A DNA stretch of 64,000 nt from Acetobacter sp. DsW_063 (GTDB lineage Bacteria; Pseudomonadota; Alphaproteobacteria; Acetobacterales; Acetobacteraceae): NCBI RefSeq assembly GCF_002153745.1, contig NZ_JOPL01000007.1, positions 1-64,000 of the forward strand, read 5' to 3'. The notes below the pieces were generated by a model that had not been told where the DNA came from, searched no databases, and was given only the letters and a program-made list of their open reading frames with translations. A program made the translations under genes and the position numbers. The stretch's first letter is position 1, and every line of letters starts with the position of its first letter. Shown in pieces: positions 19,654 to 29,265 of this stretch.

Positions 19654-20578
19654 TTAGGAAATCCTGCAGCGCCGCGTGAAACAGGCTCGGCGCCTGCAAA
19701 AAGGCGAAGTGGCTGGAATCCGGCAGGATCAACAGATACGCGCCCGGAATCATATGCGACATGGCCACCGTGTGCTCCTGATGGATCATCTCGTCATGAT
19801 CGCCGTCGACGATCCAGACAGGCGTATGGATCGTCGCCAGACGCCCCGCGTCCCAATGGGGTTCCCGCCCCCACATCGCCTGCACGCTTGCCGCGAACGT
19901 GTTGAACTTCCCCGGCGTCGGCGAAAGTCGCTGATATTCTGATCGCGCCCGATCAAAAAAACATCTTACGACCGTCGATTGCCCCGCGTTCGGATCGTTG
20001 CCGCCGGGATCGACATTGGCGCCGAAGGCGAACACGCGGCTGATGCGATCCGCGTGATTCAGCGCCAGATTAAGCCCCACGATGGCGCCGTCGCTCCACC
20101 CGATGATCGCAGCCTTGTCTATCCGCAGATGATCGAGCACCGCGACCGCGTCCTCCATCATCAGGTCATAGCCTAGCCGCTCCGTTCCTGCCGTGCTCCG
20201 CCCGTGCCCGCGGCTGTCGAGCAGAATGACCCGGTAGCCATCAGCGACCAGATTCCGCGCCTGAGCCGCAAGGAAATTCGCGTTGGCCATCCCTCCGTGC
20301 AGCATCAGCACGGGCTCGCCTGTTCCCGCTTCCGCATAAAACAAAACAGCGCCGCGATTGCCCAGATGGCCGGTCCGAAATGTCGGTCCGAGGTCTGGCG
20401 TCGGCGGGAGCGTTCGCCAGCGTGGCGCCGACGGCTCGTCACAAGCGTCGGGCGGCGCCGCGAAAAGGCCGGCTGGCGCAAGGTGAAGGCCCACAACGAC
20501 AGTCGCCGCGAACCGGAACAGCCGCGATTTCGGGCGCGGTGGCATACGCGGCGACAGACGCGAAGGCGGTGAAAACAT
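19640..20578 (-). CDS. Exported alpha/beta hydrolase
   Basis: 312 residues from the ATG at 20578, set by AGGAG 7 bases upstream; earlier in-frame starts give arginine-rich junk. Residues 12-41 form a signal peptide, so it is probably periplasmic. The hydrolase core has the oxyanion motif LMLHGGMAN at about 91-99, LLDSRGHGRS, nucleophile S162 in GWSDG, the acid in VDGDHDEMI and histidine in DSSHFAF. It resembles the 3-oxoadipate enol-lactonase/esterase group, but the substrate is unknown. It is convergent with accC. Confidence 0.88.
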   Translation of the reverse strand: MFSPPSRLSPRMPPRPKSRLFRFAATVVVGLHLAPAGLFAAPPDACDEPSAPRWRTLPPTPDLGPTFRTGHLGNRGAVLFYAEAGTGEPVLMLHGGMANANFLAAQARNLVADGYRVILLDSRGHGRSTAGTERLGYDLMMEDAVAVLDHLRIDKAAIIGWSDGAIVGLNLALNHADRISRVFAFGANVDPGGNDPNAGQSTVVRCFFDRARSEYQRLSPTPGKFNTFAASVQAMWGREPHWDAGRLATIHTPVWIVDGDHDEMIHQEHTVAMSHMIPGAYLLILPDSSHFAFLQAPSLFHAALQDFLSGRP

Positions 20579-20800
20579 TCGAAAGCTCCTGGCGCTGCGT
20601 CGACAGGGGCGTCGCCGACGTCTTCTCTCCCATGTCAGCATACCGCCGCCGCACCGGTCGAGCCGCGCAGCGGGGCAGGCGCCAGCCCATCGGCGGTTGC
20701 CACACGCAGGATGCACGGTTAAACGCCCCGTTTATTGCGCCAGATCCGCCTCCGTTCGCGCACAGGGCGGCGCGCCAGACGTTACGAAAGACCCGCCCTT

Positions 20801-22381
20801 ATGGACCAGTCCGCACCGCTGCGCGTCTCGCGCGCTCTCATCTCGGTTTCCGACAAGACCGGCTTGATCGACCTCGGCCGCGCGCTTGTCGCGCACGGGG
20901 CGGAAATCCTGTCCACAGGCGGTTCCGCCAAGGCGCTGCGCGACGCAGGGTTACCCGTGACCGAGGTGTCCGACCACACCGGCTTCCCGGAGATCCTCGA
21001 CGGCCGCGTGAAGACGCTGGTCCCCCAAATTCATGGCGGCATCCTCGGTCGCCGCGATCTTCCCGCCCATGTGGAGCAGATGCAGGCGCATCAGATCTCC
21101 CCAATCGATCTGGTCGCGGTGAATCTCTATCCCTTCGAGGCAACTGTTGCTTCAGGAGCTGGCGCCGAGGACTGCATCGAGAACATCGACATCGGCGGCC
21201 CCGCCCTGATCCGCGCAGCGGCGAAGAACCATGACCATGTCGCAGTGCTGACCAGCCCGACGCAGTACGCCGAAATCATCACGGCGCTGGAACAGGGCGG
21301 CACAACCTTGCAGGCGCGCCGCGCCCTTGCAGGCGCCGCTTATGCTCGCACCTCCGCCTACGACGCCGCGATCTCGGCGTGGTTCGCAAAAGAACGGGGC
21401 GACCTGCTGCCAGAGCGCCTGACCATCGCCGGCGAACGCGCCGAAGTGCTCCGTTACGGTGAAAATCCGCACCAGCAGGCAGCGTTCTACCGCAATGGCG
21501 AGGCGCGGCCCGGCGTCGCAACCGCGCGGCAGGTTCAGGGCAAGGCCCTGTCCTACAACAACCTCAACGACACGGACGCCGCCTTCGAAGCGGTGGCCGA
21601 GTTCAGCGAACCGGCGGTCTTGATCGTCAAGCACGCCAACCCGTGTGGCGTGGCTACGGCTTCCAGCCTGTCCTCCGCATGGGATCTCGCGCTCCGGTGC
21701 GATCCTGTCTCCGCTTTCGGCGGCATCGTGGCCCTCAACCACGCGCTGGACGAGGAAACGGCCGAGAAGATCGCCTCGATCTTCACCGAAGTCATTGTCG
21801 CGCCAGATGCCACAGAAGGCGCCATGAACGCGCTGGCGCGGAAGAAGAACCTCCGGCTGCTGCTGACCGGCGCGCTACCAGACCCGTCTCAGGGCGGGCT
21901 TGTCGTCCGTTCGCTTGCTGGCGGTTTTCTGGCGCAGACCCGCGACAACGGGCGCATCGGCGTAGCGGATCTGAAGGTCGTCACGAAGAAGGCGCCGACC
22001 GAGACCGAGATGGCCGACCTCCTGTTCGCGTTCCGGGTGGCCAAGCATGTGAAGTCCAACGCCATAGTCTACGCAAAGGACGGCGCCACGGTCGGCGTCG
22101 GCGCCGGGCAGATGAGCCGCCTCGACTCCGCGCGCATCGCCGCTAGTAAGGCCGGGGACATTGCCAGGACGTTAGGTCTGGACGCGCCGCTGACGCAGGG
22201 AAGCGTCGCCGCTTCTGACGCGTTCTTCCCCTTCGCCGACGGGCTTGAAACCATCGTCGCGGCAGGTGCCACTGCGGTTATCCAGCCTGGAGGATCGATC
22301 CGCGACGATGAAGTCATCGCCGCTGCGGATGCAGCCGGAATCGCTATGGTCTTCACCGGCATGCGTCATTTCCGGCACTGA
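20801..22381 (+). CDS. purH: Bifunctional AICAR transformylase/IMP cyclohydrolase
   Basis: Last two steps of de novo purine synthesis. It has 526 residues from the ATG at 20801, which places the usual [14 protein letters not shown] near the N-terminus. The IMP cyclohydrolase (MGS-like) domain covers about 10-150, with [14 protein letters not shown] and [20 protein letters not shown]. The transformylase domain covers about 150-526, with [41 protein letters not shown] and [10 protein letters not shown]. It is divergent from the hydrolase. A frame extending 22 codons upstream has no ribosome site. Confidence 0.97.
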   Translation: MDQSAPLRVSRALISVSDKTGLIDLGRALVAHGAEILSTGGSAKALRDAGLPVTEVSDHTGFPEILDGRVKTLVPQIHGGILGRRDLPAHVEQMQAHQISPIDLVAVNLYPFEATVASGAGAEDCIENIDIGGPALIRAAAKNHDHVAVLTSPTQYAEIITALEQGGTTLQARRALAGAAYARTSAYDAAISAWFAKERGDLLPERLTIAGERAEVLRYGENPHQQAAFYRNGEARPGVATARQVQGKALSYNNLNDTDAAFEAVAEFSEPAVLIVKHANPCGVATASSLSSAWDLALRCDPVSAFGGIVALNHALDEETAEKIASIFTEVIVAPDATEGAMNALARKKNLRLLLTGALPDPSQGGLVVRSLAGGFLAQTRDNGRIGVADLKVVTKKAPTETEMADLLFAFRVAKHVKSNAIVYAKDGATVGVGAGQMSRLDSARIAASKAGDIARTLGLDAPLTQGSVAASDAFFPFADGLETIVAAGATAVIQPGGSIRDDEVIAAADAAGIAMVFTGMRHFRH

Positions 22382-22510
22382 CCCGCACGCGCGGCCATTG
22401 CCTGCCGGGAGCGAAAGTGGCGAGATTGCTGGTCTCACGCGTCTGAGGCTGATCCGTTAGCGTTCTCGCCCGGATCGGCCTCAGACTTCTTGTTCGACAT
22501 GCATCTTTTA

Positions 22511-22537
22511 CCCGATCAAGGTTCCAGTCTGATCGGG
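22511..22537 (+). terminator. Candidate terminator hairpin after purH
   Basis: CCCGATCA and TGATCGGG form an 8-bp stem around an 11-base loop, 130 bases after purH. No T run follows, so this is tentative. Confidence 0.3.
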
Positions 22538-22606
22538 TGGCGTTCTAACGGTCGCGTCTCTGCGTTTCTCAGCGAATCGCATGGATCGCGGCAAGTCGAG
22601 GCGATC

Positions 22607-23335
22607 ATGCGTCACTTTCTCAGGTCAACGTTTACGACTCTGCTCTTGTCTGCCGCTGCGTCCGCGCTCGGCGCAGGCTACGCAAGCGCTGCGAGCGGCC
22701 CAACGGCCGATTCTGTCTACGATCTCTCTGGCCTGCCGACCTTCAGCGGGGTTGTCTCCCAATATTTGCCTTCGCCAAACGGGAAACTTTCGGGTTTCGT
22801 GCTCTCTGACGGCACTGAGGTTTTCCTCTCCCGACAGTTGGCCGAGACGCTCCCAAAGCTGGTTAAACCGGGCGAACGCGTCAGCGGGTCAGGCCTCAAG
22901 GGAAAATCCCTCCCCATCTTCCGCGCAGTCGCCGTTTCGGGCCCCCATGGGCAGGGCTCAGACGATACGGCGATCACCATGCCGCAGCACGGCCCCGAAA
23001 TGCTGGCAGGACCGGATCTGGTCGTCAGCGGCGTCGTTGGGCAGCAGTTGTATAACGTGCGCGGGTTACTGGTCGGCGCCATCCTGAAAGACCATACCGT
23101 CGTAAGCCTCTCTACCGGCGCCGCCGCCAAAGTGGCTTCCTGGCTTTCTCCCGGATCGAAAATCTATGCGGTGGGACCCGGCGCGGCCGGCGATCTCGGG
23201 AAGGCGCTGTCCGCGCGGGAAATCGGCCCGAGTGCGGATCATCTTGTCACCGTGGTCGCGGACGACGCGCCGGAGGCAGGCAATCCCCCCGGCTCGCCGG
23301 GCTACGACGTGATCCCGGCCTCGGAGAGTCACTGA
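22607..23335 (+). CDS. Exported protein with two OB-like repeats
   Basis: 242 residues from the ATG at 22607. The start is chosen because it opens directly into a signal peptide (MRHFLRSTFTTLLLSAA, cleavage near ASAAS); upstream in-frame starts lie in non-conserved sequence. The mature protein contains two similar units. One begins FSGVVSQYLPSPNGKLSGFV, followed by LSDGTEVFLS and PGERVSGSG. The other begins VVSGVVGQQLYNVRG, followed by LKDHTVVSLSTG and PGSKIYAVG. The strand spacing resembles an OB fold repeated in tandem. The function is unknown and there is no operon partner. Confidence 0.7.
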   Translation: MRHFLRSTFTTLLLSAAASALGAGYASAASGPTADSVYDLSGLPTFSGVVSQYLPSPNGKLSGFVLSDGTEVFLSRQLAETLPKLVKPGERVSGSGLKGKSLPIFRAVAVSGPHGQGSDDTAITMPQHGPEMLAGPDLVVSGVVGQQLYNVRGLLVGAILKDHTVVSLSTGAAAKVASWLSPGSKIYAVGPGAAGDLGKALSAREIGPSADHLVTVVADDAPEAGNPPGSPGYDVIPASESH

Positions 23336-23361
23336 CCTAATCTGAAGATACGCGTGAGCGG

Positions 23362-23400
23362 GGCATCTCCACTGGCTCGGCGACTTCGCTGGAGATGCTT
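23362..23400 (+). terminator. Candidate terminator of the OB-repeat gene
   Basis: GCATCTCCA at 23363-23371 pairs perfectly with TGGAGATGC at 23390-23398, followed by TTCC, 27 bases after the stop codon. The loop is long (18 bases). Confidence 0.4.
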
Positions 23401-23594
23401 CCTGCAACTTGAAGCTGCGGCGCAGCGTAAGGCCGCCCGCCACGAAAATGTAGCGACGGGGGCACGTTCTCGGCGGGATACCCGGAACGCTTCAAAATCT
23501 GTTTCGAGAGAAATCTTGCCGAGCAATCGGGTTAGGTGCGTCTGCGAAGAATACGAACTCCGCAGATACGCTCACCCCCGTGCGCCAGCGCGCC

Positions 23595-24338
23595 TCAGAC
23601 GCCGTGGCGGCGCGTGAAGCTCCAGTATAAAGGCTGCCGCCCTGCCGCCAGAGCTTTCGCTTCATAGCGGGTGGGAGCCCAATCATCGGGTCGTGTGGTG
23701 GCTGGCGCTTCCACATTGAAGAACGTCTGGGCCGCCATCACTTCCTCAACCCAGTTCTGATAGGTCGGATCGTCGCTGGCGACGCGCCAGATCGCGCCCG
23801 GCTTAAGAGCGCGGGCGACCAGCGGCAAATTCCCCGGGTGAACGAATCTTCGCTTGGTGTGGCGCGCCTTTGGCCAAGGGTCGGGAAACATAAGGAACAG
23901 TCGGTCCAGAGACGCCTCAGGCAGCGCCGCAAGCAATTCCCGCGCGTCCTCGTCCCAGATACGCAACATCGGCGGCGTTGACGCAGTCGCCTCCTCGGCC
24001 TCCGGAAACAGACGGCCCAGTAATGAGCACAATCCGTTTTCGAAAACTTCAGAGGCGATATAGCCGACCTGCGGATGCGCCGCGATCTGCGCAGCCGTGT
24101 GCTCGCCGCCGCCGAAACCGACCTCCAGCCATACCTGCTCCGGACGGACGTCGAACGCCTCGGCAGGGTTCGTCGCATTGGAAAGGGCGAATCTCATGCG
24201 GGGCAGAGATTCGTCGATCAGCCTCTGCTGCCGGGGCCGCAGTGGATGACCACGTTGCCTCCCATAGAGGCGTATGGCGGGGGGCTTGAGGGTAACGGAG
24301 GAGGACTCAACCTCCTCCTCAATCGCGGTCCGGACCAA
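23595..24338 (-). CDS. trmB: tRNA (guanine-N7)-methyltransferase
   Basis: SAM-dependent formation of m7G46 in tRNA. The motifs are RLYGRQRGHPLRPRQQ near the N-terminus, the SAM loop LEVGFGGGEH, LFLMFPDPWPKARHTKRRF, and a C-terminal DDPTYQNWVEE segment. The start is unsure. The TTG at 24338 gives 247 residues, close to the family length, and lies just past the metK stop; an in-frame start at 24419 inside metK would give 274. The gene follows metK closely, so the SAM-making enzyme and a SAM user are probably co-transcribed. Confidence 0.9.
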   Translation of the reverse strand: MVRTAIEEEVESSSVTLKPPAIRLYGRQRGHPLRPRQQRLIDESLPRMRFALSNATNPAEAFDVRPEQVWLEVGFGGGEHTAAQIAAHPQVGYIASEVFENGLCSLLGRLFPEAEEATASTPPMLRIWDEDARELLAALPEASLDRLFLMFPDPWPKARHTKRRFVHPGNLPLVARALKPGAIWRVASDDPTYQNWVEEVMAAQTFFNVEAPATTRPDDWAPTRYEAKALAAGRQPLYWSFTRRHGV

Positions 24339-24367
24339 GTCTGCGGCCTTATTAACGGACGTGAATA

Positions 24368-25555
24368 TCAGCGATTGAACGCGCCGCGCAGCGCGTCGAC
24401 CAGATCGGTGCGCTCCCACGGGAAGGTGTCGCGCGCTTCGTCCGGGGTGCGTCCGAAATGCCCGTATGCCGAGGTCTCGGCATAGATCGGACGGTTCAGA
24501 CGCAGATGCTGACGGATGCCGCGCGGCGACAGGTTCATCACCTCGCGCAGGACGCGGCCGAGCTTCGCCTCGTCAATGTCCTTGCCCGTGCCGTCGAGGT
24601 CTACGTAAACCGACAGAGGGTGCGACACGCCGATAGCGTAGGAAATCTGCAGCGTGCAACGGTCGGCGAGGCCCGCAGCCACAACGTTCTTCGCCAGATA
24701 ACGGCAGGCGTAAGCGGCGGAACGGTCGACCTTCGTCGGATCTTTGCCGGAGAATGCGCCGCCGCCATGCGGGGCCGCGCCGCCGTAGGTGTCGACGATG
24801 ATCTTGCGGCCGGTCAGACCGGCGTCGCCGTCCGGGCCACCGATCACGAAGATGCCGGTCGGATTGACGTAGAATTCGTCTTCCGGCGGCAACCAGCCTT
24901 TCGGCAGCACATCGGCGACGATCGTGCGCAACTCATCACGTAGTTGCTTCTGGTTCATACCCTCGTCGTGCTGCGTCGAGATAACCACGGACGTCGCGCC
25001 GACAGGCTTGCCGTCGACGTAACGGAGGGTCACCTGGCTTTTCGCATCGGGCTGCAGGCCGAAAGCGCGCTTGTCGCCCGCCCGGCGCAGGTCACGCATG
25101 GTCTTGAGAATGCTGTGCGAGTAGTACAGCGGCGCCGGCATGAAGGTGTCGGTTTCGTTCGTCGCGAAACCGAACATGATGCCCTGATCGCCCGCGCCCT
25201 CGTCTTTCTCGCCTGCGCTGTCGACGCCGACAGCGATGTCCGCGGACTGCGCGTGCAGATAGTTGCTGATTTCGGCGTTCTTCCAGGAGAAGCCAGCCTG
25301 ATCGTAACCGATGTCGCGGATCGCCTCGCGCGTCAGTTCGATCAGCCCTTCGGACGTCACCGACGCCGGGCCGCGGACCTCGCCTGCGAGGACGACGCGA
25401 TTGGTCGTCACCAGCGTTTCGCAGGCGACGCGGGCTTCAGGATCGGCACCAAGATAGGCGTCAAGCACCGTATCGCTGATGCGGTCCGCGACCTTGTCCG
25501 GATGACCCTCGGACACTGATTCCGAAGTAAACAGGAACTCGCCGTGCTTGAGCAT
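24368..25555 (-). CDS. metK: S-adenosylmethionine synthetase
   Basis: Makes SAM from methionine and ATP. It has 395 residues, full length. The motifs are [19 protein letters not shown] (ATP and metal), the methionine loop [12 protein letters not shown], the phosphate loop [19 protein letters not shown], and the C-terminal AYGHFGR. It is upstream of trmB on the same strand. The 5' region contains a long perfect hairpin at 25686-25718. I looked for known SAM riboswitch patterns there and could not identify one. Confidence 0.97.
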   Translation of the reverse strand: MLKHGEFLFTSESVSEGHPDKVADRISDTVLDAYLGADPEARVACETLVTTNRVVLAGEVRGPASVTSEGLIELTREAIRDIGYDQAGFSWKNAEISNYLHAQSADIAVGVDSAGEKDEGAGDQGIMFGFATNETDTFMPAPLYYSHSILKTMRDLRRAGDKRAFGLQPDAKSQVTLRYVDGKPVGATSVVISTQHDEGMNQKQLRDELRTIVADVLPKGWLPPEDEFYVNPTGIFVIGGPDGDAGLTGRKIIVDTYGGAAPHGGGAFSGKDPTKVDRSAAYACRYLAKNVVAAGLADRCTLQISYAIGVSHPLSVYVDLDGTGKDIDEAKLGRVLREVMNLSPRGIRQHLRLNRPIYAETSAYGHFGRTPDEARDTFPWERTDLVDALRGAFNR

Positions 25556-25685
25556 GATTGTGCTGAACGCCTCGCAAAAAAAGAATTACGCCGCGACCTC
25601 GCGCGCCGCTGCAAATAAAAGACCGACGTCGTTTGGCCGAGGACGGGGGCGGGGTCAAGTTAAGACCGATGCAGTCACGCATGAG

Positions 25686-25718
25686 CGCCTATTCACGTAT
25701 TTCTGACGTGAATAGGCG
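25686..25718 (-). promoter_or_regulatory. 13-bp perfect inverted repeat upstream of metK
   Basis: CGCCTATTCACGT, a 7-base loop, ACGTGAATAGGCG. It lies about 130 bases before the metK start and about 175 bases after the dapB stop. No T tract flanks it on either strand, so an operator or leader-RNA role is as likely as termination of dapB. Confidence 0.4.
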
Positions 25719-25892
25719 TGGACGTTCGCGTGACGCCCACAACCATCGCCAACCAGCAACCTGACAATGAGCGCCGTGTAGAGGCCGCACATGCCGGAGC
25801 GCCACCAAGAAAAGAGTCTTTCCTCTGTCCTGCCGCCGCCAATTATCACCGACGACGAGGCGCATAAAACTTCGCGCAGGCGGGCCTTACGT

Positions 25893-26669
25893 TCAGATCA
25901 GGCCGAGCACATGCTCCATCGAGTAGAGGCCCGCGGCCTGTTTCGCCGCCCACGCCGCCGCCATGACGGCGCCGTCGGAAAACACCCGCCGGTCGAACGC
26001 CCGGTGCGTAAGGCCGATCTGTTCGCGCGCGGAGGTAAAGAGCGCCGTGTGCTCGCCGACGATCTGCCCGCCCCGCAACGCCGCAAAACCGATTCCGCCC
26101 GTCGAACGCGCGCCGCAATGCCCTTCCCGCGCCGGCTCGCGCACGGCGTCGAGCGTGACCCCGCGCCCCGCCGCGACGGCTGCGCCTATGGACAACGCGG
26201 TGCCGGAAGGCGCATCGACTTTCTGCCTGTGATGCATCTCGACTATTTCAGCATCGTAGGTCTCCGCCGGAAGCGCCGCGCCCATCTGCCGTGCAAGACG
26301 CTCAACCAACGTGACTCCGGGCGAGAAATTGGCTGCCTGAACCACCGGCGCCCGTTCGCCGGCCACCACCACCGCAGCCTGATCAATGGCGGAGAGACCG
26401 GTCGTTCCCAGCACCCAGGCGACCCGAGCTTCTGAAACAATTTCCGCGTGACGAACCACGGTCGACACGTGGGTGAAATCGATCACGACGTCGACATTCG
26501 CGATCAGTTCGCTCAGGTCGCTGGCGATTCTCACGTCCGCAATCGGGGAATCCGCGCGCGAAGTGCCGCCGACCAGCGCATATCCGGCTTCCCTAACGCT
26601 CAGGACCAGATTTTTGCCCATCCGGCCCGTTACGCCAGCTATGGCGACCCGCAACGTATTTTTGGTCAT
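25893..26669 (-). CDS. dapB: 4-hydroxy-tetrahydrodipicolinate reductase
   Basis: NAD(P)H reduction step of the diaminopimelate/lysine pathway in the cytosol. It has 258 residues. The nucleotide-binding start is VAIAGVTGRMGKNL, followed by IDFTHVSTVV and LGTTGLS. The catalytic segment is EMHHRQKVDAPSGTAL (general-acid histidine and lysine), then the substrate-binding RSTGGIGFAALRGG. A large hairpin sits about 90 bases upstream. The gap to metK on the same strand is 337 bases, so they are probably separate units. Confidence 0.96.
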   Translation of the reverse strand: MTKNTLRVAIAGVTGRMGKNLVLSVREAGYALVGGTSRADSPIADVRIASDLSELIANVDVVIDFTHVSTVVRHAEIVSEARVAWVLGTTGLSAIDQAAVVVAGERAPVVQAANFSPGVTLVERLARQMGAALPAETYDAEIVEMHHRQKVDAPSGTALSIGAAVAAGRGVTLDAVREPAREGHCGARSTGGIGFAALRGGQIVGEHTALFTSAREQIGLTHRAFDRRVFSDGAVMAAAWAAKQAAGLYSMEHVLGLI

Positions 26670-26753
26670 GTCCTGAAAACGCCTTCAACCATCATCACAA
26701 CCCGCGGCCCCATTGTAGCCGCCATGTTCATCGGGAAGCGCTCAAGGCGAAAC

Positions 26754-26804
26754 AATACCCAAGGTGGCGGCGCGATCCGGGGGGAAGATCACGCCGCCGG
26801 TATT
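26754..26804 (-). promoter_or_regulatory. Large hairpin between ruvX and dapB
   Basis: AATACC at 26754-26759 pairs with GGTATT at 26799-26804. Inside it, GGCGGCG and GATC (26766-26777) pair with GATC and CGCCGCC (26787-26798). It lies 134 bases after ruvX and 85 bases before dapB, both on the minus strand. It could end ruvX transcription or act in the dapB leader. No T run is evident. Confidence 0.4.
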
Positions 26805-26937
26805 CATCCACGGTGCGATTTGGGGGGATCACCATGGACCCCTCCTCCTACGACGTTTGCCCAACACGTTCAACGCCAATACGGATCGATTTCGATATGA
26901 GGGCGACTACCGACCCAGCAGCGAGGCCAACTTTTCA

Positions 26938-27423
26938 TTATGGAGCGTGGCTAAACGCGTCGCCGCCATAACGATCCAGCGCCCCCTGAAGCATGTAGGC
27001 GGCCGCCATCTTGTCCACGGTCTCCTGCCTTCGCTTACGCGACATGTCAGCCTCCTGAATCAGGAGGCGATTGACCGCGCTGGAGGACAATCGTTCATCC
27101 CACAACGCTGCGGCCACACCTATGCGCTGCGACAGATCCTGCGCCCAGTCGCGCGCAGCCTGCGCAGCCGGACCGAAATCGCCATCAAGCGATAAAGGCA
27201 GACCGACGACGATGCCGCCGACATCGTGCTCACGCACGATCGCGTCGACGCGAGGGGCCATGGCGCCCAACTTGTCCCGCTTGAGAACGGAGTAAGGCGA
27301 CGCGACCATCCGCATCACGTCGGACAGCGCAAGGCCAACGAGGCGTGCGCCCGGATCGATGCCGAGGAGCCTCTGGCCCGGTGTGAGCTCAGCGAAGAGC
27401 CGGTCCATGTTGAACAGTGCCAT
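26938..27423 (-). CDS. ruvX: Putative pre-16S rRNA nuclease (RuvX/YqgF)
   Basis: RNase H-fold protein of the YqgF family, implicated in 16S rRNA 5'-end maturation. It has 161 residues from the ATG at 27423; longer forms extend into the divergent gatC region and are unlikely. LLGIDPGARLVGLALSD carries the first catalytic aspartate, VVGLPLSLDG the second strand, and WDERLSSSAV and KMAAAYMLQ the later acidic positions. It is divergent from gatC, with 70 bases between the starts. Confidence 0.92.
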   Translation of the reverse strand: MALFNMDRLFAELTPGQRLLGIDPGARLVGLALSDVMRMVASPYSVLKRDKLGAMAPRVDAIVREHDVGGIVVGLPLSLDGDFGPAAQAARDWAQDLSQRIGVAAALWDERLSSSAVNRLLIQEADMSRKRRQETVDKMAAAYMLQGALDRYGGDAFSHAP

Positions 27424-27493
27424 AGGCTGGGGGTATGTTGCCGCTCCGCCGGCCACGCCAGCGTTTTTTTCCTCTGATGAGAGTTTTTGCTGC

Positions 27494-27784
27494 ATGTCGC
27501 TTGATCTCGCGACCACGAGACGCATCGCCAAACTGGCCCGGATTGGCCTTGACGATCAGGAAATCGAAACCGTGCGCGCCCAGATGGGCGGCATCCTCGG
27601 CTGGATCGAGATCCTGAACGAGGTCGACGTTGAGGGCATCCCTCCGATGGTGGGCACCTCCCAGACGACCGCCCTGCCCCAGCGGCAGGACGCAGTGACG
27701 GACGGCGATCGCCAGAGCGATGTGCTGGCAAACGCTCCGGACCGTGAAGGTCCATTCTTTACCGTGCCGAAGGTGGTCGAATGA
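27494..27784 (+). CDS. gatC: Glu/Asp-tRNA(Gln/Asn) amidotransferase subunit C
   Basis: Small clamp subunit of GatCAB, which amidates Glu-tRNA(Gln) (and Asp-tRNA(Asn)). It has 96 residues with the family pattern [13 protein letters not shown] near the N-terminus, then [19 protein letters not shown] and a C-terminal [16 protein letters not shown]. The start ATG at 27494 is in the usual position; 45 upstream in-frame codons do not resemble the family. Its stop overlaps gatA. Confidence 0.95.
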   Translation: MSLDLATTRRIAKLARIGLDDQEIETVRAQMGGILGWIEILNEVDVEGIPPMVGTSQTTALPQRQDAVTDGDRQSDVLANAPDREGPFFTVPKVVE

Positions 27785-29265
27785 TGCTGACAGATCTGAC
27801 CATCGCACAGGCCGCAGAAGGCCTGCGCAAACGCGACTTCACAGCCGTCGAGCTGACGAACGCACATGTCGAGGCGATTGACGCGCTGAACGGGCGCCTG
27901 AACGCCTACATCACCGTCACCGCCGATCAGGCGAAGGAAGCGGCCGCTCACGCTGACAAAACACTCGCTGCTGCCGACGCTCCAACGCTGACCGGCATCC
28001 CGCTGGGGATCAAGGACCTGTTCTGCACGAAGGGCGTACGGACCACGGCGGCCAGCCGCATCCTCGGCGATTTCACGCCGCCTTACGAGAGCACGGTGAC
28101 GGCCAACCTCCTCGCCAATGGCGCGGTGTTCGTCGGCAAGACGAATCTCGACGAGTTCGCCATGGGCTCGACGAACCTGACCTCCGCGTTCGGCGCGGTT
28201 GAAAACCCCTGGCGGCGCAACGGCGACGACACTCCGCTGGTGCCGGGCGGTTCCTCCGGCGGCTCGGCCGCAGCGGTTGCGGCGCACCTCGCCATGGGCG
28301 CGACGGGCACGGACACGGGCGGGTCGATCCGCCAGCCTGCGGCGTATTGCGGCATCGTCGGTCTGAAGCCGACCTATGGACGGTGTAGCCGCTGGGGCAC
28401 GATCGCCTTCGCAAGCTCGCTGGATCAGGCGGGTCCGATGACCCGCACGGTCGAGGACGCGGCCATCATGCTGGCGGCCATGGCCGGGCACGATGTGAAG
28501 GACAGCACCAGCGCCGACATCGCCGTTCCGGATTACCGCGCCGCCTGCGGACGCAGCCTGAAGGGCCTGCGCGTCGGCGTGCCCGCAGAATATCGCGCGC
28601 CCGGCATGTCCGCCGAGCTTCAGGCGGTATGGGATCGCGGCGTCGCAATGCTGCGTGAGGCCGGATGCGAGATCGTGGACGTGTCCCTGCCACATACGAA
28701 ATACGGTCTGGCGACGTACTACATCATCGCCCCCGCCGAGGCGTCGTCCAACCTCGCCCGCTATGACGGCGTGCGATTCGGAGACCGCCGCGAAGGCGCA
28801 AGCCTGGACGAGCTGTATGAGCGCACCCGCCATGACGGCTTCGGCGAGGAAGTGCGCCGCCGTATTCTGGTCGGAACCTACGTGCTCTCGGCCGGGTATT
28901 ACGACGCCTACTACCTGCGCGCACAGAAGATCCGCACGTTGATCCAGCGCGACTTCACGCAGGCGTTTGAATCGGTGGACGTGCTGCTGACCCCCACTGC
29001 GCCGACCGCCGCGTTTGGGCATAACGAGAAGCCGGAAGACCCCGTGCAGATGTATCTGAACGACGTGTTCACCGTGCCCGCGAGCATGGCGGGCCAGCCT
29101 GCCCTGTCGGTGCCGGTGTCGCTGGACAGCACAGGCCTGCCGCTTGGCCTGCAGTTGATCGGACGGCACTTCGACGAAGAAACGCTGATCGCTGTCGGGT
29201 CGGCGCTTGAAAAAGCCGCCGACTTTACCGCGCGTCCCACCTTCCGCGCAGGAGCAGCGGCATGA
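27781..29265 (+). CDS. gatA: Glu/Asp-tRNA(Gln/Asn) amidotransferase subunit A
   Basis: Amidase that releases ammonia from glutamine for GatB. It has 494 residues. The Ser-cis-Ser-Lys triad is visible: K78 in GIKDLF, cis-serine S158 in PGGSSGGS, and nucleophile S182 in [10 protein letters not shown]. It is coupled to gatC and gatB by 4-base overlaps at both ends. A 537-codon open frame on the opposite strand is a codon-bias shadow, not a gene. Confidence 0.97.
   Translation: MMLTDLTIAQAAEGLRKRDFTAVELTNAHVEAIDALNGRLNAYITVTADQAKEAAAHADKTLAAADAPTLTGIPLGIKDLFCTKGVRTTAASRILGDFTPPYESTVTANLLANGAVFVGKTNLDEFAMGSTNLTSAFGAVENPWRRNGDDTPLVPGGSSGGSAAAVAAHLAMGATGTDTGGSIRQPAAYCGIVGLKPTYGRCSRWGTIAFASSLDQAGPMTRTVEDAAIMLAAMAGHDVKDSTSADIAVPDYRAACGRSLKGLRVGVPAEYRAPGMSAELQAVWDRGVAMLREAGCEIVDVSLPHTKYGLATYYIIAPAEASSNLARYDGVRFGDRREGASLDELYERTRHDGFGEEVRRRILVGTYVLSAGYYDAYYLRAQKIRTLIQRDFTQAFESVDVLLTPTAPTAAFGHNEKPEDPVQMYLNDVFTVPASMAGQPALSVPVSLDSTGLPLGLQLIGRHFDEETLIAVGSALEKAADFTARPTFRAGAAA

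Noticed and set aside
25556-25680. SAM riboswitch before metK
   Set aside because: I could not find the conserved core of any SAM riboswitch class; only generic hairpins are visible.
27556-29169. A 537-codon open frame antisense to gatA
   Set aside because: It mirrors gatA codon bias, lacks a ribosome site and known motifs, and gatA is certain.
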